A DNA stretch of 64,000 bases from Methylomonas sp. EFPC3 (GTDB taxonomy: Bacteria > Pseudomonadota > Gammaproteobacteria > Methylococcales > Methylomonadaceae). The stretch lies in contig NZ_CP116398.1 in assembly GCF_029643245.1 (NCBI RefSeq), positions 2,852,001 to 2,916,000 of the forward strand, read 5' to 3'. The notes below the pieces were generated by a model that was not told the origin of the DNA, searched no databases, and saw only the letters and a program-made list of their open reading frames with translations. The position numbers and the translations under genes are program-made. Shown here piece after piece: positions 36,797 to 49,940 of the stretch (positions within the stretch are counted from its first letter, which is position 1; each line of letters begins with the position of its first letter).

Positions 36797-38137
36797 CTAC
36801 CCTTTTTTAATTGCCCAAAACTCCAGTTCCAGACCTGGAAAATTGCCGCCGATATGAAAAGCAAATCCGCCCGATTCGGCCATTTTTTTCCAATAAGGAC
36901 TTTGTTTATCGAGCTCGAAATATGAACATCCTGCGTGGTATGGCAATTGCCTCGGCGCAACCGGCAGTGGATGGATAGAAATTCCAGGCAATGCGGCGGT
37001 GACCAATTGCGTTATCTCTTCAACCGGACCGATCTTAACCTGGGGCGGGAAATGCATACGCAGCATTTCCGAGGATACTTGAGCATTGGCAGCGAGTATA
37101 TAGATCGCATTTTCCAGTAGTCTTACATCTGGGCGACCGGAGTAATAAACCGATTGACTGTGTTTGGTGAGCGGTATTTGAATCGCGTTTTGCTCCAATA
37201 CCATGCTCAGCAAACGCCGCAACTCGTCGATTAATGGAATGAAATTGCAACGCAAATCGTCATGTTGATAAGGCGGAATGGCGATCGGTCTCTTGCTTGA
37301 ACGATAAAAAGTCGCCAGATCGCCCATTAGCTGTAAACATAGAGAAAATAGGCTTTCCGGATGCAGCGAGCTGTCTGCTGCTAAATGTTCGAGTAACGGT
37401 TCGTAGCGGTTAATCGTTTGCAACAACATGAAATCCGCTACTTCGGCCACAGCGGCACCATGTGAGGCACCCGCCACTCGGGTTGCTAACGCCTCACCGC
37501 GAGTATGCAGCAATCCCTGCAACTCGCGTACAAAACCAGCTAGGATACGGCTAGCCATAGATTGCAGCGTCACAGGGATATATTTTTCATCCAACACGAC
37601 GGTTTTGTCCGCCCGTACTTCAACGATATTCGCAATCCCCAAACACAAATATCCGGAGCGCTCTTGCGAACTCAACAACAACTTCGGACGTATACTCGCT
37701 ATTTGGACCGGATAACGTCCATCATATCCAGCGTTATTATCTCTGACGTCCCGATGGTTTAGACGATAGCGTGCTAACCCATCGGGGTTTTGCTCGCTAT
37801 CGACTTCAACACCATCAGGTCGCTGCAACGGCAAAGATAAGTAAACGATTTCATTACTGGTACCTGGCGGGACGTCTAAAGGTAATGGCAATTCATCTTC
37901 GTGTGGCAAATAAAATGGGGTACCGTCTTGAAAGATACCCCTCGCCTCGCTCAAGCAAATCTTACCTATTGCCAATTGGGCGATGTCAATCTCGATTGTC
38001 GAAAAACCCCAGTCGTGCGCTCTGATTCCACGGCAACGTCCATCGACCAGTGCTTCCAGATAACGGTCGTGTTGCTGAAAGTGTTGAGGCCGGAGGAACA
38101 TGCCTTCAGTCCAAACAATCTTATTGTTGATAGACAT
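36797..38137 (-). CDS. tssK: T6SS baseplate-membrane linker TssK
   Basis: A 446-aa TssK/ImpJ/VasE protein. The family start IVWTEGMFLRPQHFQQHDRY is clear, as are FSTIEIDIAQLAIGKICLSE and the C-terminal FPGLELEFWAIK. It connects the baseplate to TssL and TssM. It lies 6 bp before tssL. Confidence 0.96.
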   Translation of the reverse strand: MSINNKIVWTEGMFLRPQHFQQHDRYLEALVDGRCRGIRAHDWGFSTIEIDIAQLAIGKICLSEARGIFQDGTPFYLPHEDELPLPLDVPPGTSNEIVYLSLPLQRPDGVEVDSEQNPDGLARYRLNHRDVRDNNAGYDGRYPVQIASIRPKLLLSSQERSGYLCLGIANIVEVRADKTVVLDEKYIPVTLQSMASRILAGFVRELQGLLHTRGEALATRVAGASHGAAVAEVADFMLLQTINRYEPLLEHLAADSSLHPESLFSLCLQLMGDLATFYRSSKRPIAIPPYQHDDLRCNFIPLIDELRRLLSMVLEQNAIQIPLTKHSQSVYYSGRPDVRLLENAIYILAANAQVSSEMLRMHFPPQVKIGPVEEITQLVTAALPGISIHPLPVAPRQLPYHAGCSYFELDKQSPYWKKMAESGGFAFHIGGNFPGLELEFWAIKKG

Positions 38138-38190
38138 ACTCTGTTGATCTCGGTTATAGGCTTAAGATGGGAATTTAATCAGGCTAAAGC

Positions 38191-39570
38191 TCAGCGCCGG
38201 CTAAACAAATTCATCTGCTTCTCGTATGCGTCAGCAAATTCATCCCCAAAAAACTCATTGACCGCCAAGGACTTTAATTCCGGATATTTTTCGCAATAAA
38301 GCTCCCAACATCTCGCCTTCTTCTGAAACACTAATCCTTCACCCAACGTTTTCTCAAAGGTATCCGGTTCGAATCTTCTCATCATTTCGGCAAGAGAAGC
38401 TTGAATACCCGCGGTAATCGCCATCTGGTGATACTTGATATCTCTAAATGCTTCTGCTACTGCGACATCCGGGGAGATGAATGCCGGGTTATTCGGCGAT
38501 AGCATGAGTTTAAGCACGCTTTCTACATCAGGATTGAATTTTAGCGGGTTATTTTCAGTTGACCGGATTGTCGTTACAGAAACACGAAATTCACTTTTCA
38601 TTTCTGCGCGTGCCCGCAGAACGTCCATCAAGCCTTCAATCAAATTTCTGAAGAGTTGGCCAGCCGAAATCATCGCTTGGCGGCGCTGCGATTCTTGCAA
38701 AAAATCTGTGTCGCTAATCCCCGCACCTTGCAAAAAACATTTGAGCAATTCGCTATTGTCGATTGCGCCTGGATGGCTTGCGTTAACACTGCTAACCTCC
38801 TCTTGCCTATCTCGAGAGACACTGCTCGCTTGCGGTAACTCAGGCGCTATTCGATCTGCCTGCTCGGTCAACTCTATCCCCGATAGAGGGGATACATCTT
38901 GTGGAAAATTTTCAACGGCGAATCGCTTATCGATTGAGGCTGCACCATTGACAACAGGTATGTCAAAAGGTCTGGGATCCTCCAGCGCATCTAACCCTTT
39001 CAGAAATTGGGCAATATCTTTAGCCGGTTGAACTGGCGGTGCTGAATTTTCCATCAAGACGTTAGGCACCGAAAAACTGTCTTGAAACGCTTGACTCGGC
39101 GGAAATTGTCTATCAGTGTCTTCCGGGAGTTTCTCGAGTCCGACCGAAACCGATTCAGTGCCAAAAGGTGCTCCCGCCTCCGTCATGATAGCCTGAGAGA
39201 AAGGCCCCCTATCGAACTCGGAAAAATCGATAGCTGAAATATCCGCAGGATCACTGTCTATTTCAACTAAAACCTCATATTCGCCTATTCGCAAAACTTC
39301 TTTGTCATTTAATGTAATCGATTCGCCATTCAGTTGGACATTAGCATTAACCAAATACGTACCGTTTTTACTAATATCTTTTAATTGATATTGCCCATTG
39401 TTATACAAAATTTCGGCATGACGACCTGATACAAAATTTTCCGGATCGCCTAACACCAGGGTGTTTTCTTTTTTCCTGCCTATTGCCCCACCCGATTGAT
39501 TAAACTCGGCGACTACATTATCAGTTAATCTAGTACCTTTATATGAGATCACTACTAATCTTAGCGTCAC
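38191..39570 (-). CDS. tagH: T6SS FHA-domain protein TagH (Fha)
   Basis: A 459-aa protein with an N-terminal FHA phosphothreonine-binding domain (about residues 20-100; IGRKKENTLVLGDPENFVSG with RH, then NGTYLVN). A disordered acidic middle and a C-terminal TagH domain (about 270-459) with FLQGAGISDTDFL and the closing RRFEPDTFEKTLGEGLVFQK follow. In H1-type systems Fha is phosphorylated by PpkA and dephosphorylated by PppA to control assembly. The GTG start at 39570 is eight bases after an AGGA site; a TTG two codons earlier is less likely. It is the first gene of the tagH-tssK-tssL-tssM-tagF/pppA unit. Confidence 0.92.
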   Translation of the reverse strand: MTLRLVVISYKGTRLTDNVVAEFNQSGGAIGRKKENTLVLGDPENFVSGRHAEILYNNGQYQLKDISKNGTYLVNANVQLNGESITLNDKEVLRIGEYEVLVEIDSDPADISAIDFSEFDRGPFSQAIMTEAGAPFGTESVSVGLEKLPEDTDRQFPPSQAFQDSFSVPNVLMENSAPPVQPAKDIAQFLKGLDALEDPRPFDIPVVNGAASIDKRFAVENFPQDVSPLSGIELTEQADRIAPELPQASSVSRDRQEEVSSVNASHPGAIDNSELLKCFLQGAGISDTDFLQESQRRQAMISAGQLFRNLIEGLMDVLRARAEMKSEFRVSVTTIRSTENNPLKFNPDVESVLKLMLSPNNPAFISPDVAVAEAFRDIKYHQMAITAGIQASLAEMMRRFEPDTFEKTLGEGLVFQKKARCWELYCEKYPELKSLAVNEFFGDEFADAYEKQMNLFSRR

Positions 39571-39755
39571 GACCAAGTTCCTATATCAGACAATTGTATT
39601 AATATAGTATTAGGCAGAGAATTGGCAAATGCATTTGCTTGGAAAACTCCCGACTCGCTTTTGCTAATTTTGCCAACATCACATCCCATCAATAATTAAG
39701 CTTATCTCTCAGACTATCTTGCGGTTTCCGAATAAGTGATCTAGAACGGGCGCCA

Positions 39756-40154
39756 TTACTTATTTTGAGCTTCTTCTGTAGAAGAAACTAGATTGGACAT
39801 ACAATCAACCACACTTTCTACATAATTAGAATGCGCTTCCGAGAGCTTCTTTGCGTCGCCAAACTCTTGCCTTAACTCATCTAGGCTTTTTTTGGGGTCG
39901 CTAGCTTTATTGAGCTGCAACATCTTTGTATAGTTTTTATACGCTTGCCTACGCAATGGATCCAAAAAAAACAATCCCGGCATATTTGACGATGAAGTTT
40001 GGACTACGCATTTTGTCATCTTTTCGGGCGCTATTTTGTAGTCATTAATATCTTTATCTCCTTTCATCTGTTCCAACACCACATTTTGATATTCTTCCTT
40101 TTCCGCACACCCCACCAATAAAAATAACGCACAAACTAACATTACTTTCTTCAT
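39756..40154 (-). CDS. Small lipoprotein of unknown function
   Basis: A 132-aa protein with a lipoprotein signal peptide (MKKVMLVCALFLLVGC, lipobox LVGC, acylated Cys at 16). The mature part is helical and charged, with two further cysteines (KMTKCVVQ and ESVVDCMS) that could pair. It does not look like TssJ, which is a beta-sandwich of similar size. It lies between tagH and the pmo terminator on the same strand as both, and its own low GC resembles the pmo genes. It could be T6SS-related or independent; no function can be named. Confidence 0.75.
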   Translation of the reverse strand: MKKVMLVCALFLLVGCAEKEEYQNVVLEQMKGDKDINDYKIAPEKMTKCVVQTSSSNMPGLFFLDPLRRQAYKNYTKMLQLNKASDPKKSLDELRQEFGDAKKLSEAHSNYVESVVDCMSNLVSSTEEAQNK

Positions 40155-40232
40155 CTCTGTACTCTTAAACTCAAATATTCATTCCGATTAAAACATTGAT
40201 TTATGTGTTCTATCAGAAATTTACTCCAAAAA

Positions 40233-40264
40233 AAACCCCCGCTATCTTTCAATAGCGGGGGTTT
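40233..40264 (-). terminator. Terminator of the pmoCAB operon
   Basis: A 13-bp perfect stem, AAACCCCCGCTAT / ATAGCGGGGGTTT, with a six-base loop, followed on the minus strand by a run of eight Ts. It lies 46 bp after the pmoB stop and is among the strongest terminators in the window. T-rich sequence on the other side means it may work in both directions. Confidence 0.92.
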
Positions 40265-40309
40265 GTTTTTCAATCCTAAGTTTTTACAAACCTAGAACAC
40301 TTTCAAATA

Positions 40310-41554
40310 TTAGATGAAAGTTGGGATCAGCGGAGCGTCAACAGTTACCAATTGACGGTTGCCGTTTGCATCCCAGAAGAACAACAAGCCAGCAAAACGG
40401 CTGTCTGGGTCATAGATCAAGTCAGCCAGACGGTAAACTTCCCAAGCAGCATCAGAAGCGGTAACTTCGATAGTGCGGGTTTCACCTGGAGCCAGCGGGC
40501 TGTTATCGCTAACAGACAAGCCTTCTTCGGCCAACAAGTCATCAGGATAGTTGGTGTCGTCTTCGTGAACAGCAGGGTCCAAGAAGCGAACGCCAGCAGT
40601 GTTGAACTCACCCAAACGAATAGCAGAATCGCCATTGTTTGTAACGGTCAAGGTCATTTGCATTGCACGACCAGGAACACGATAGGTAGCATCATCAACT
40701 TTTACAGAAACAGTTGACTCAGGCATTTGGTAAGTTTTCATACCACGCAACAAACCAGCTTGCAACGGAGTAGTAACAGGGTATTTTTCATTAGTAGAAG
40801 CCATAGAAGCCGCTACGATTACCATGGTACCAACAGCGAACAACATACCGACTTTTTTGTCACCAGCTGAGATCAAAGAATCTGCTTTGCCAGTGCTTAC
40901 AGCGATATGGCGTGGAACGAAGATAGGACGTTTGATCCAGAACAGCAACCATGCGAACGCAATTGCGAACCATACAGCGTGCCAGAAGTAAACGTTATCC
41001 AGAGCGTAGTTTTCCAAGTTGATGGTTTGACCAGTCAAAGTGGTTACTGGGTTTACGAACTCGCTCATAGAACCAGTTACAGTTACCCATTTACCAGGAC
41101 CGATGATTGGACCACCGCCTTGTACGTTCATCATTGAGTGAACGTGCCAGTCGCCAGGACGACGAGCTTTCAACAGAACTTTAAACTCATAAACTTCACC
41201 GAGTTCCAAAGAAACTGAACGAGGAACCAGTTGACCACCGATCCAAGAACCAGCACGAATAAATACTGGACCAGGGATACCAACGTTCAAGAATGAAACT
41301 TCTGGTTTATCAACAGTTTCTGGCCAGCCTGCGAATACCAGGAATTTACCAGAAATTGTCATTGTATCGTTGACAGCCACTTCTTCTTTTGACCAGTTCA
41401 GGTCAAACCAGTGAATAGTACGCATACGCATGAACGCAGCCTGTGACTTTTCACCATGAGCAGATGCTGCTGGAGCGTAGAACATCGCTGTTGCCATTGC
41501 AACCAACAGTGCGACAAAGGACAGTTTTGCAACTTTGTCTTTTATTATTTTCAT
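40310..41554 (-). CDS. pmoB: Particulate methane monooxygenase subunit B
   Basis: A 414-aa copper protein of the methane monooxygenase complex, which oxidises methane to methanol at the intracytoplasmic membranes. A signal peptide is cut before H33 (AHGEKSQ). The copper ligands H33 and the H137-V-H139 pair (RRPGDWHVHSMM) fall at exactly the numbering known from Methylococcus capsulatus. Two C-terminal membrane segments and a second cupredoxin domain follow. It is the last gene of pmoCAB. The ribosome-binding site is GAGGAGGAA. Codon use is more AT-leaning than in neighbouring genes, common for highly expressed methanotroph genes. Confidence 0.98.
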   Translation of the reverse strand: MKIIKDKVAKLSFVALLVAMATAMFYAPAASAHGEKSQAAFMRMRTIHWFDLNWSKEEVAVNDTMTISGKFLVFAGWPETVDKPEVSFLNVGIPGPVFIRAGSWIGGQLVPRSVSLELGEVYEFKVLLKARRPGDWHVHSMMNVQGGGPIIGPGKWVTVTGSMSEFVNPVTTLTGQTINLENYALDNVYFWHAVWFAIAFAWLLFWIKRPIFVPRHIAVSTGKADSLISAGDKKVGMLFAVGTMVIVAASMASTNEKYPVTTPLQAGLLRGMKTYQMPESTVSVKVDDATYRVPGRAMQMTLTVTNNGDSAIRLGEFNTAGVRFLDPAVHEDDTNYPDDLLAEEGLSVSDNSPLAPGETRTIEVTASDAAWEVYRLADLIYDPDSRFAGLLFFWDANGNRQLVTVDAPLIPTFI

Positions 41555-41594
41555 ATTTCCTCCTCTATTACTAGAGAAATTAAATTAAGACTTT

Positions 41595-41618
41595 TTGACG
41601 GCGACATATTGCCGCCAA
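41595..41618 (-). repeat. Hairpin in the pmoA-pmoB gap
   Basis: An eight-base-pair stem (TTGGCGGC with GCCGTCAA, one G-U pair) and an eight-base loop in the 87-bp gap between pmoA and pmoB. There is no terminating U run, so an RNA-stability or processing element is more likely. Confidence 0.6.
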
Positions 41619-41641
41619 GTTCATTTTCTTACTACTTCAAA

Positions 41642-42391
41642 TTAAGAAGCGTCGTCAGCGATGAAGTCAGTTTTAGCAAACCAACGACCGAAGAAGTGCC
41701 ACAAGAAGTAGATGATGATAGAAACGAAACCGGAGAAGAACGCTGATACAGGAGCAACGTCTTTACCGAAAGTTCTTAATGTACCTTTCTCAACCATACG
41801 GATGTACTCAGGTGTACCGGTACGTACGTAGTGGTAACCTTGCAAGTCAGCCAAAGTCATCATCATGCCGTTGTATTCAACAGGAACGTGCAACGGAGCG
41901 ATAACAGGCCAGTTGCCTGGGTAGAACAACAAACCGTATGCCAAACCACCGATTACAGCGGTCAGAGTCATGCTGTTGCCCAACATCAGAACCACGTCCA
42001 GAACGATAGCGCCTGGCAGCAGGTTAGATGGGAAGCAAATATTAACTGGGAAGTAAGTCCAACCCCAGAAGTTCATGTAACGGTTGATCCACTCACCCAC
42101 CATCAGAGCAACTACAGACAGAGTTGCACCAACTGGCAAACGGTATCTCCACCACAAGCAAGCTTGAACAGCCGCAGGGAATGTAATAGAAACGATAGGA
42201 GCTACAGTAACCCACAGACGTCTATCTTTCCAGTCGGTCCAGAAGTCCCAGTCACCACCGGTCAACATGTAGTGAATGTGATAGCCACCCAGAACCGCGG
42301 TGAACAGTGTAAAAAGAATCATCCAGTCAAACGTACGGGAAACTTGAACCGCTTCCGCACGAGAACGTACAGCTGATTGAGATGCGCTCAT
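41642..42391 (-). CDS. pmoA: Particulate methane monooxygenase subunit A
   Basis: A 249-aa integral membrane protein of pMMO with about seven membrane segments. The sequence carries the classic PmoA marker regions: GGDWDFWTDWKDRRLW, EWINRYMNFWGWTYFPVN, PGNWPVIAPLHVPVEYNGM and YHYVRTGTPEYIRMVEKGTL. It clearly belongs to the type I (gammaproteobacterial) PmoA rather than AmoA or PxmA; MSASQSAVRSRAEAV at the start is typical of Methylomonas relatives. Confidence 0.98.
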   Translation of the reverse strand: MSASQSAVRSRAEAVQVSRTFDWMILFTLFTAVLGGYHIHYMLTGGDWDFWTDWKDRRLWVTVAPIVSITFPAAVQACLWWRYRLPVGATLSVVALMVGEWINRYMNFWGWTYFPVNICFPSNLLPGAIVLDVVLMLGNSMTLTAVIGGLAYGLLFYPGNWPVIAPLHVPVEYNGMMMTLADLQGYHYVRTGTPEYIRMVEKGTLRTFGKDVAPVSAFFSGFVSIIIYFLWHFFGRWFAKTDFIADDAS

Positions 42392-42440
42392 TAGCTTACC
42401 TCCTAAAGAATTAAAATTATATTTTTTTCACTTCTCTTTA

Positions 42441-42472
42441 TCCTACCGCCACCAGCTAAAGCAGCGGCAGGA
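42441..42472 (-). repeat. Hairpin in the pmoC-pmoA gap
   Basis: TCCTGCCGC and GCGGTAGGA (one G-U pair) form a nine-base-pair stem on the transcript with a 14-base loop, flanked by AT-rich sequence. It sits in the 116-bp pmoC-pmoA gap and could set different mRNA stability for the two genes. Confidence 0.55.
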
Positions 42473-42507
42473 AAGGAGATAGTATTTTACTTTTTAAAGA
42501 TAAGCTA

Positions 42508-43260
42508 TTAAGCCAGATCTTTTTTCAGCAATTTTGCAATTGCCATTACTTCGGTGTTCACAACACCCATTACAGCAAGAGCAGCCCAACCAAAGAATAC
42601 GAAACCGTAGTGCAATGGAGCAACGAACAACTCTTCCATAAACCAGAATGTGTGACCCCACTCATTCAAACCTACGTTAGGCAGAATCATGAAAGGACCA
42701 ATAACCGCAACCAAGTACATCAGGTGCAGACCTTCATGGTATGTAGGCAGTCTTGTTTTTGCATACATAAAAGAAGCTGAACCAGTGATGATGTAGATCG
42801 GGTATGACAGGTAGAATTCAATGATATGACTTGGAGTAAAGTCGGTATCACGAACGATAGTTTGGTGCCAAGTACCGTCTTGCTCGGTGAAGTAAGAAGC
42901 ACCCCAGTAGATAGCCCAACCGTAGCAAACCAACCAAGTCCAGTGTGTGAAATGACGACGCAATTCTTCACGTGGAGTGATTGACATTACTTTGCGATCA
43001 CGAGTTTTCCAGATATAGCCGTTGATACCAGCAAACAACAGTACTTCGATAACGATCTCGATGTACAGCATGTTCATCCAGTATGTTTCAAACTCAGGCG
43101 CGAAAGAGTCAAGACCAGCAGACCAGCCGTAAACACCTTCATACCAACGAATGAATGAATAAAAAACCAAGTACAGAGCAACGCCTGCCCACAGGTTTTT
43201 TTGATTTAAAAGCGGTGCTTCCGCAGCATCAGCCTTAACTGATTCAGTTGTAGCAGCCAT
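42508..43260 (-). CDS. pmoC: Particulate methane monooxygenase subunit C
   Basis: A 250-aa integral membrane protein and first gene of pmoCAB. The metal-binding Asp/His segment RDTDFTPSHIIEFYLSYPI is intact, and NVGLNEWGHTFWFMEELFVA near the C-terminus is typical. About six membrane segments are seen. The pmoC-A-B order excludes the divergent pxmABC type. The ribosome-binding site is GGAGG. Confidence 0.98.
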   Translation of the reverse strand: MAATTESVKADAAEAPLLNQKNLWAGVALYLVFYSFIRWYEGVYGWSAGLDSFAPEFETYWMNMLYIEIVIEVLLFAGINGYIWKTRDRKVMSITPREELRRHFTHWTWLVCYGWAIYWGASYFTEQDGTWHQTIVRDTDFTPSHIIEFYLSYPIYIITGSASFMYAKTRLPTYHEGLHLMYLVAVIGPFMILPNVGLNEWGHTFWFMEELFVAPLHYGFVFFGWAALAVMGVVNTEVMAIAKLLKKDLA

Positions 43261-43369
43261 TTCTACCTCCTAAAAGATTATCTAAATCCCCGATCGAATC
43301 GGGAGTTCTTTGTTTTTCCTTATTACCAGACTTCTTTCGAAGACACCCACGTCCCTCAAGGTGCGAGGC

Positions 43370-43397
43370 AGTCTACCACCTAGCAAATTGTTGTCAA
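43370..43397 (-). promoter_or_regulatory. Sigma70-type promoter of pmoCAB
   Basis: On the minus strand a perfect TTGACA (43392-43397) is followed after 16 bp by TAGACT (43370-43375). This predicts a transcript with a leader of about 100 bases before pmoC. The rest of the gap towards the thioredoxin-like gene (43398-43670) shows no other clear signal. Confidence 0.75.
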
Positions 43398-43670
43398 GAC
43401 AATTTCAATTTTTTCCGGCACTCACATCAATAGCCTCCTCAACTTAGCTCTCGATACACTATTTTGCGGCCTACACCTTATAAACGCAGGGGCGGTTTCA
43501 GCTTAAAAAGCGACTTATATGCATTCATTGATGGCTTATACGACTGTCTTTAGTGCTTTGGCTTATAGCCCATCGCTCTTGTAGTAGCTATCCTCCGTCC
43601 CGATAGAAGGCATTGTCTAAACCCCAAAGCCCCCGATGCCGAATTCACCACGCTAAGTGGCGAGCGAATT

Positions 43671-44030
43671 GTGCTCGGAGAATTGGGCGGTCAGCCAGTA
43701 TTGATCACATTTTGGGCGACCGACTGCCGGGCCTGTATCGAAGAAATTCCGGATTTAATCGCTTTGCACCAACAATTCGCCCACAAGGGTTTGCAAATAA
43801 TTGCGGTAGCGATGCCTTACGAGATTCCCAGCCGAGTAAAGCAGTTGAGCGAAATGCGGAAATTGCCGTATGCAGTAGCCTTGGATATCGAAGGCGTCCA
43901 TGCGAGGGCCTTTGGAGATGTATCGTTGACGCCCAGCAGTTTTTTGATTGACCGGGAAAGGAATGTCGTTTCCCGGGTGGTTGGTCGATTCAATTTAGCG
44001 GACTGGCGAGCACGAATTGCCGCAATGTAG
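43671..44030 (+). CDS. Thioredoxin-like (TlpA/ResA-type) protein, uncertain 5' end
   Basis: A redoxin domain with the active site WATDCRACIEEIPDL (CxxC) and a cis-Pro segment LTPSSFLID, ending at RIAAM. The usual function is thiol-disulfide exchange in the periplasm. The GTG at 43671 gives 119 aa without any signal peptide. The frame is open upstream to a TAG near 43566, and homology-like sequence (KAPDAEFTTLSGERI) already precedes the GTG, but no ATG, GTG or TTG start lies there. A leader-like peptide exists in another frame starting at 43519. So the gene is either 5'-frameshifted or uses a rare start. It is divergent from pmoC. Confidence 0.7.
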   Translation: MLGELGGQPVLITFWATDCRACIEEIPDLIALHQQFAHKGLQIIAVAMPYEIPSRVKQLSEMRKLPYAVALDIEGVHARAFGDVSLTPSSFLIDRERNVVSRVVGRFNLADWRARIAAM

Positions 44031-44134
44031 TCGAATTGAACGACTCTCTAGGCGGATTAGCAGCCTTACGTGTCCCGTACCTGGATTGAGCCATCGCATG
44101 GCGCACGCAGCTGTGAGAAGAGTCTAGGCAAAAA

Positions 44135-44157
44135 AAAGCCCGTCTGAGACGGGCTTT
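44135..44157 (-). terminator. Terminator of the rRNA operon
   Basis: GCCCGTC / GACGGGC stem with flanking A and T runs (44135-44157), directly after the 5S gene on the minus strand, followed by seven Ts on that strand. Confidence 0.88.
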
Positions 44158-44168
44158 ATGTTTAAGAG

Positions 44169-44284
44169 CTTGGCGATGACCTACTTTCACATGGCAACCT
44201 GCCACACTATCATCGGCGCTAAGCGGTTTCACTTCCGAGTTCGGGATGGGATCGGGTGGTTCACGCTTGCTATGTTCACCAAGC
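44169..44284 (-). rRNA. rrf: 5S ribosomal RNA
   Basis: A roughly 116-base 5S sequence: GCTTGGTGAACATAGC at the 5' side, the conserved ACCCGATCCCATCCCGAACT loop and the closing GGTCATCGCCAAGC. The ends are set by pairing of the first and last bases and may be off by one or two. Confidence 0.93.
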
Positions 44285-44447
44285 AAACTGGTTAGGCTGT
44301 TGTTGCAGCCGTCATGCACAGGTTTCAAGCTTATTCGCTTGCCGGCTTTCGCCGTTAACCTGTTTTTCATGGAAATCTGTAGCGAGTTTGTCGTTCTCAG
44401 TTTGTTATCAGCAGTCAACTGCTACCCAAACGCATTGGGTGTTATAT

Positions 44448-47342
<2,895 letters not shown>

Positions 47343-47564
47343 TAACCCGAATACGTCTGCTTTTACTTCGCTTCCGATTTTCATCTTCGGCTTCGTTAGG
47401 CTTACGATTTAAGTTATTTGTCAGCTGACATGTTCGCTGATGTTGCTTGAGAACGACTTGCTATTTACTTTCGGCGCTTATCTTTCGATAATCACTTCCG
47501 ATAAACCGCAACTCGTTTCAGTTTTGATCGTTTCCGATCAAGACTTGGTTACAGATTTCCATAT

Positions 47565-47575
47565 TGTTAAAGAGC
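47565..47575 (-). promoter_or_regulatory. boxA antitermination site before 23S
   Basis: GCTCTTTAACA on the minus strand, matching the rrn boxA core, in the tRNA-Ala to 23S spacer (47343-47680). The rest of that 340-bp spacer shows no gene. Confidence 0.75.
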
Positions 47576-47680
47576 GTATTGATCTAAGGATCAATTCTAT
47601 AAAGCCTGTATTCAAGCATTATAGAGCTGATCGCCTTCACGGATACGTTGGACGCGGGCACTTGGCTTGCCTCTGGCGAG

Positions 47681-47756
47681 TGGTGGAGCCAGGGAGGATC
47701 GAACTCCCGACCTCCTGCGTGCAAGGCAGGCGCTCTCCCAGCTGAGCTATGGCCCC
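47681..47756 (-). tRNA. tRNA-Ala (TGC)
   Basis: A 76-base tRNA from GGGGCCATAGCTCAGC to GGCTCCACCA. The anticodon loop is CTTGCAC with anticodon TGC, the acceptor stem pairs fully, and CCA is encoded. It lies in the 16S-23S spacer, the usual place. Confidence 0.97.
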
Positions 47757-47864
47757 GAAAACAGTCAAAAGACTAAAGCCGAAATCGTCAAGATCAAAAC
47801 AGCAATCCGACGAATGTCTTTTGCGTGTTCAGTTGCCTTGTTGCTTTCGTCTTGCTTTTCGCGT

Positions 47865-47941
<77 letters not shown>

Positions 47942-48001
47942 AGGTGCGTCTTTCAATCGAAATAATTTGTTGTGGATACGTGTAACGGGATTCTGTCTTT
48001 G

Positions 48002-49539
<1,538 letters not shown>

Positions 49540-49688
49540 TTTTGGTTTGTCGCTAAGAAAGATTAGCGACCAATCTTGACTCGATTACAGAACGTAATTT
49601 ATAAGCTTAAATTGACGTGGTCTGTACCGATAATTTCTAACAGAAATCGATCGCTACACATACCCACACAAATTATTTCGATTCAGTT

Positions 49689-49699
49689 TGTTAAAGAGC
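49689..49699 (-). promoter_or_regulatory. boxA antitermination site in the rrn leader
   Basis: GCTCTTTAACA on the minus strand, about 30 bp after the predicted transcription start, matching boxA of rrn leaders. Confidence 0.8.
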
Positions 49700-49728
49700 C
49701 AGAGCGTTTCGCCCTGTTGAGCCGACAT

Positions 49729-49756
49729 ATTCTACAGCAATCAGAAGTCATGTCAA
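49729..49756 (-). promoter_or_regulatory. rRNA operon promoter
   Basis: TTGACA (49751-49756) and TAGAAT (49729-49734) with a 16-bp spacer, preceded by an A-rich stretch like an UP element. The leader from here to 16S is about 190 bp. The remaining gap to xerC (49757-49940) shows no gene. Confidence 0.85.
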
Positions 49757-49940
49757 CCACTTTTTTCAGCGACTTTCGATTCAAACCTCCAAATCAAAAG
49801 CCACCAACTTACCAACCCCAAAACAACAGAGCCAGCAAGCCCACCACCAACCCAGGATTTAACCTTCAAATCCCCAAGCCGTCAGCAGTGAAGAGCCGCT
49901 CATTCTAGCCACACCTCTCCACTCTGTCAACACATCAAAT

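Noticed and set aside
39625..39638. Palindrome GCAAATGCATTTGC upstream of tagH
   Set aside because: A perfect 14-bp palindrome, but single and without a recognisable regulator or promoter context; kept only as a note.
39756..40154. TssJ assignment for the small lipoprotein
   Set aside because: The mature part looks helical with paired cysteines and lacks the beta-sandwich pattern of TssJ, so I left it as unknown.
41642..42391. Possible PxmA or AmoA instead of PmoA
   Set aside because: The gene order is C-A-B and PmoA marker segments fit type I methanotroph PmoA.
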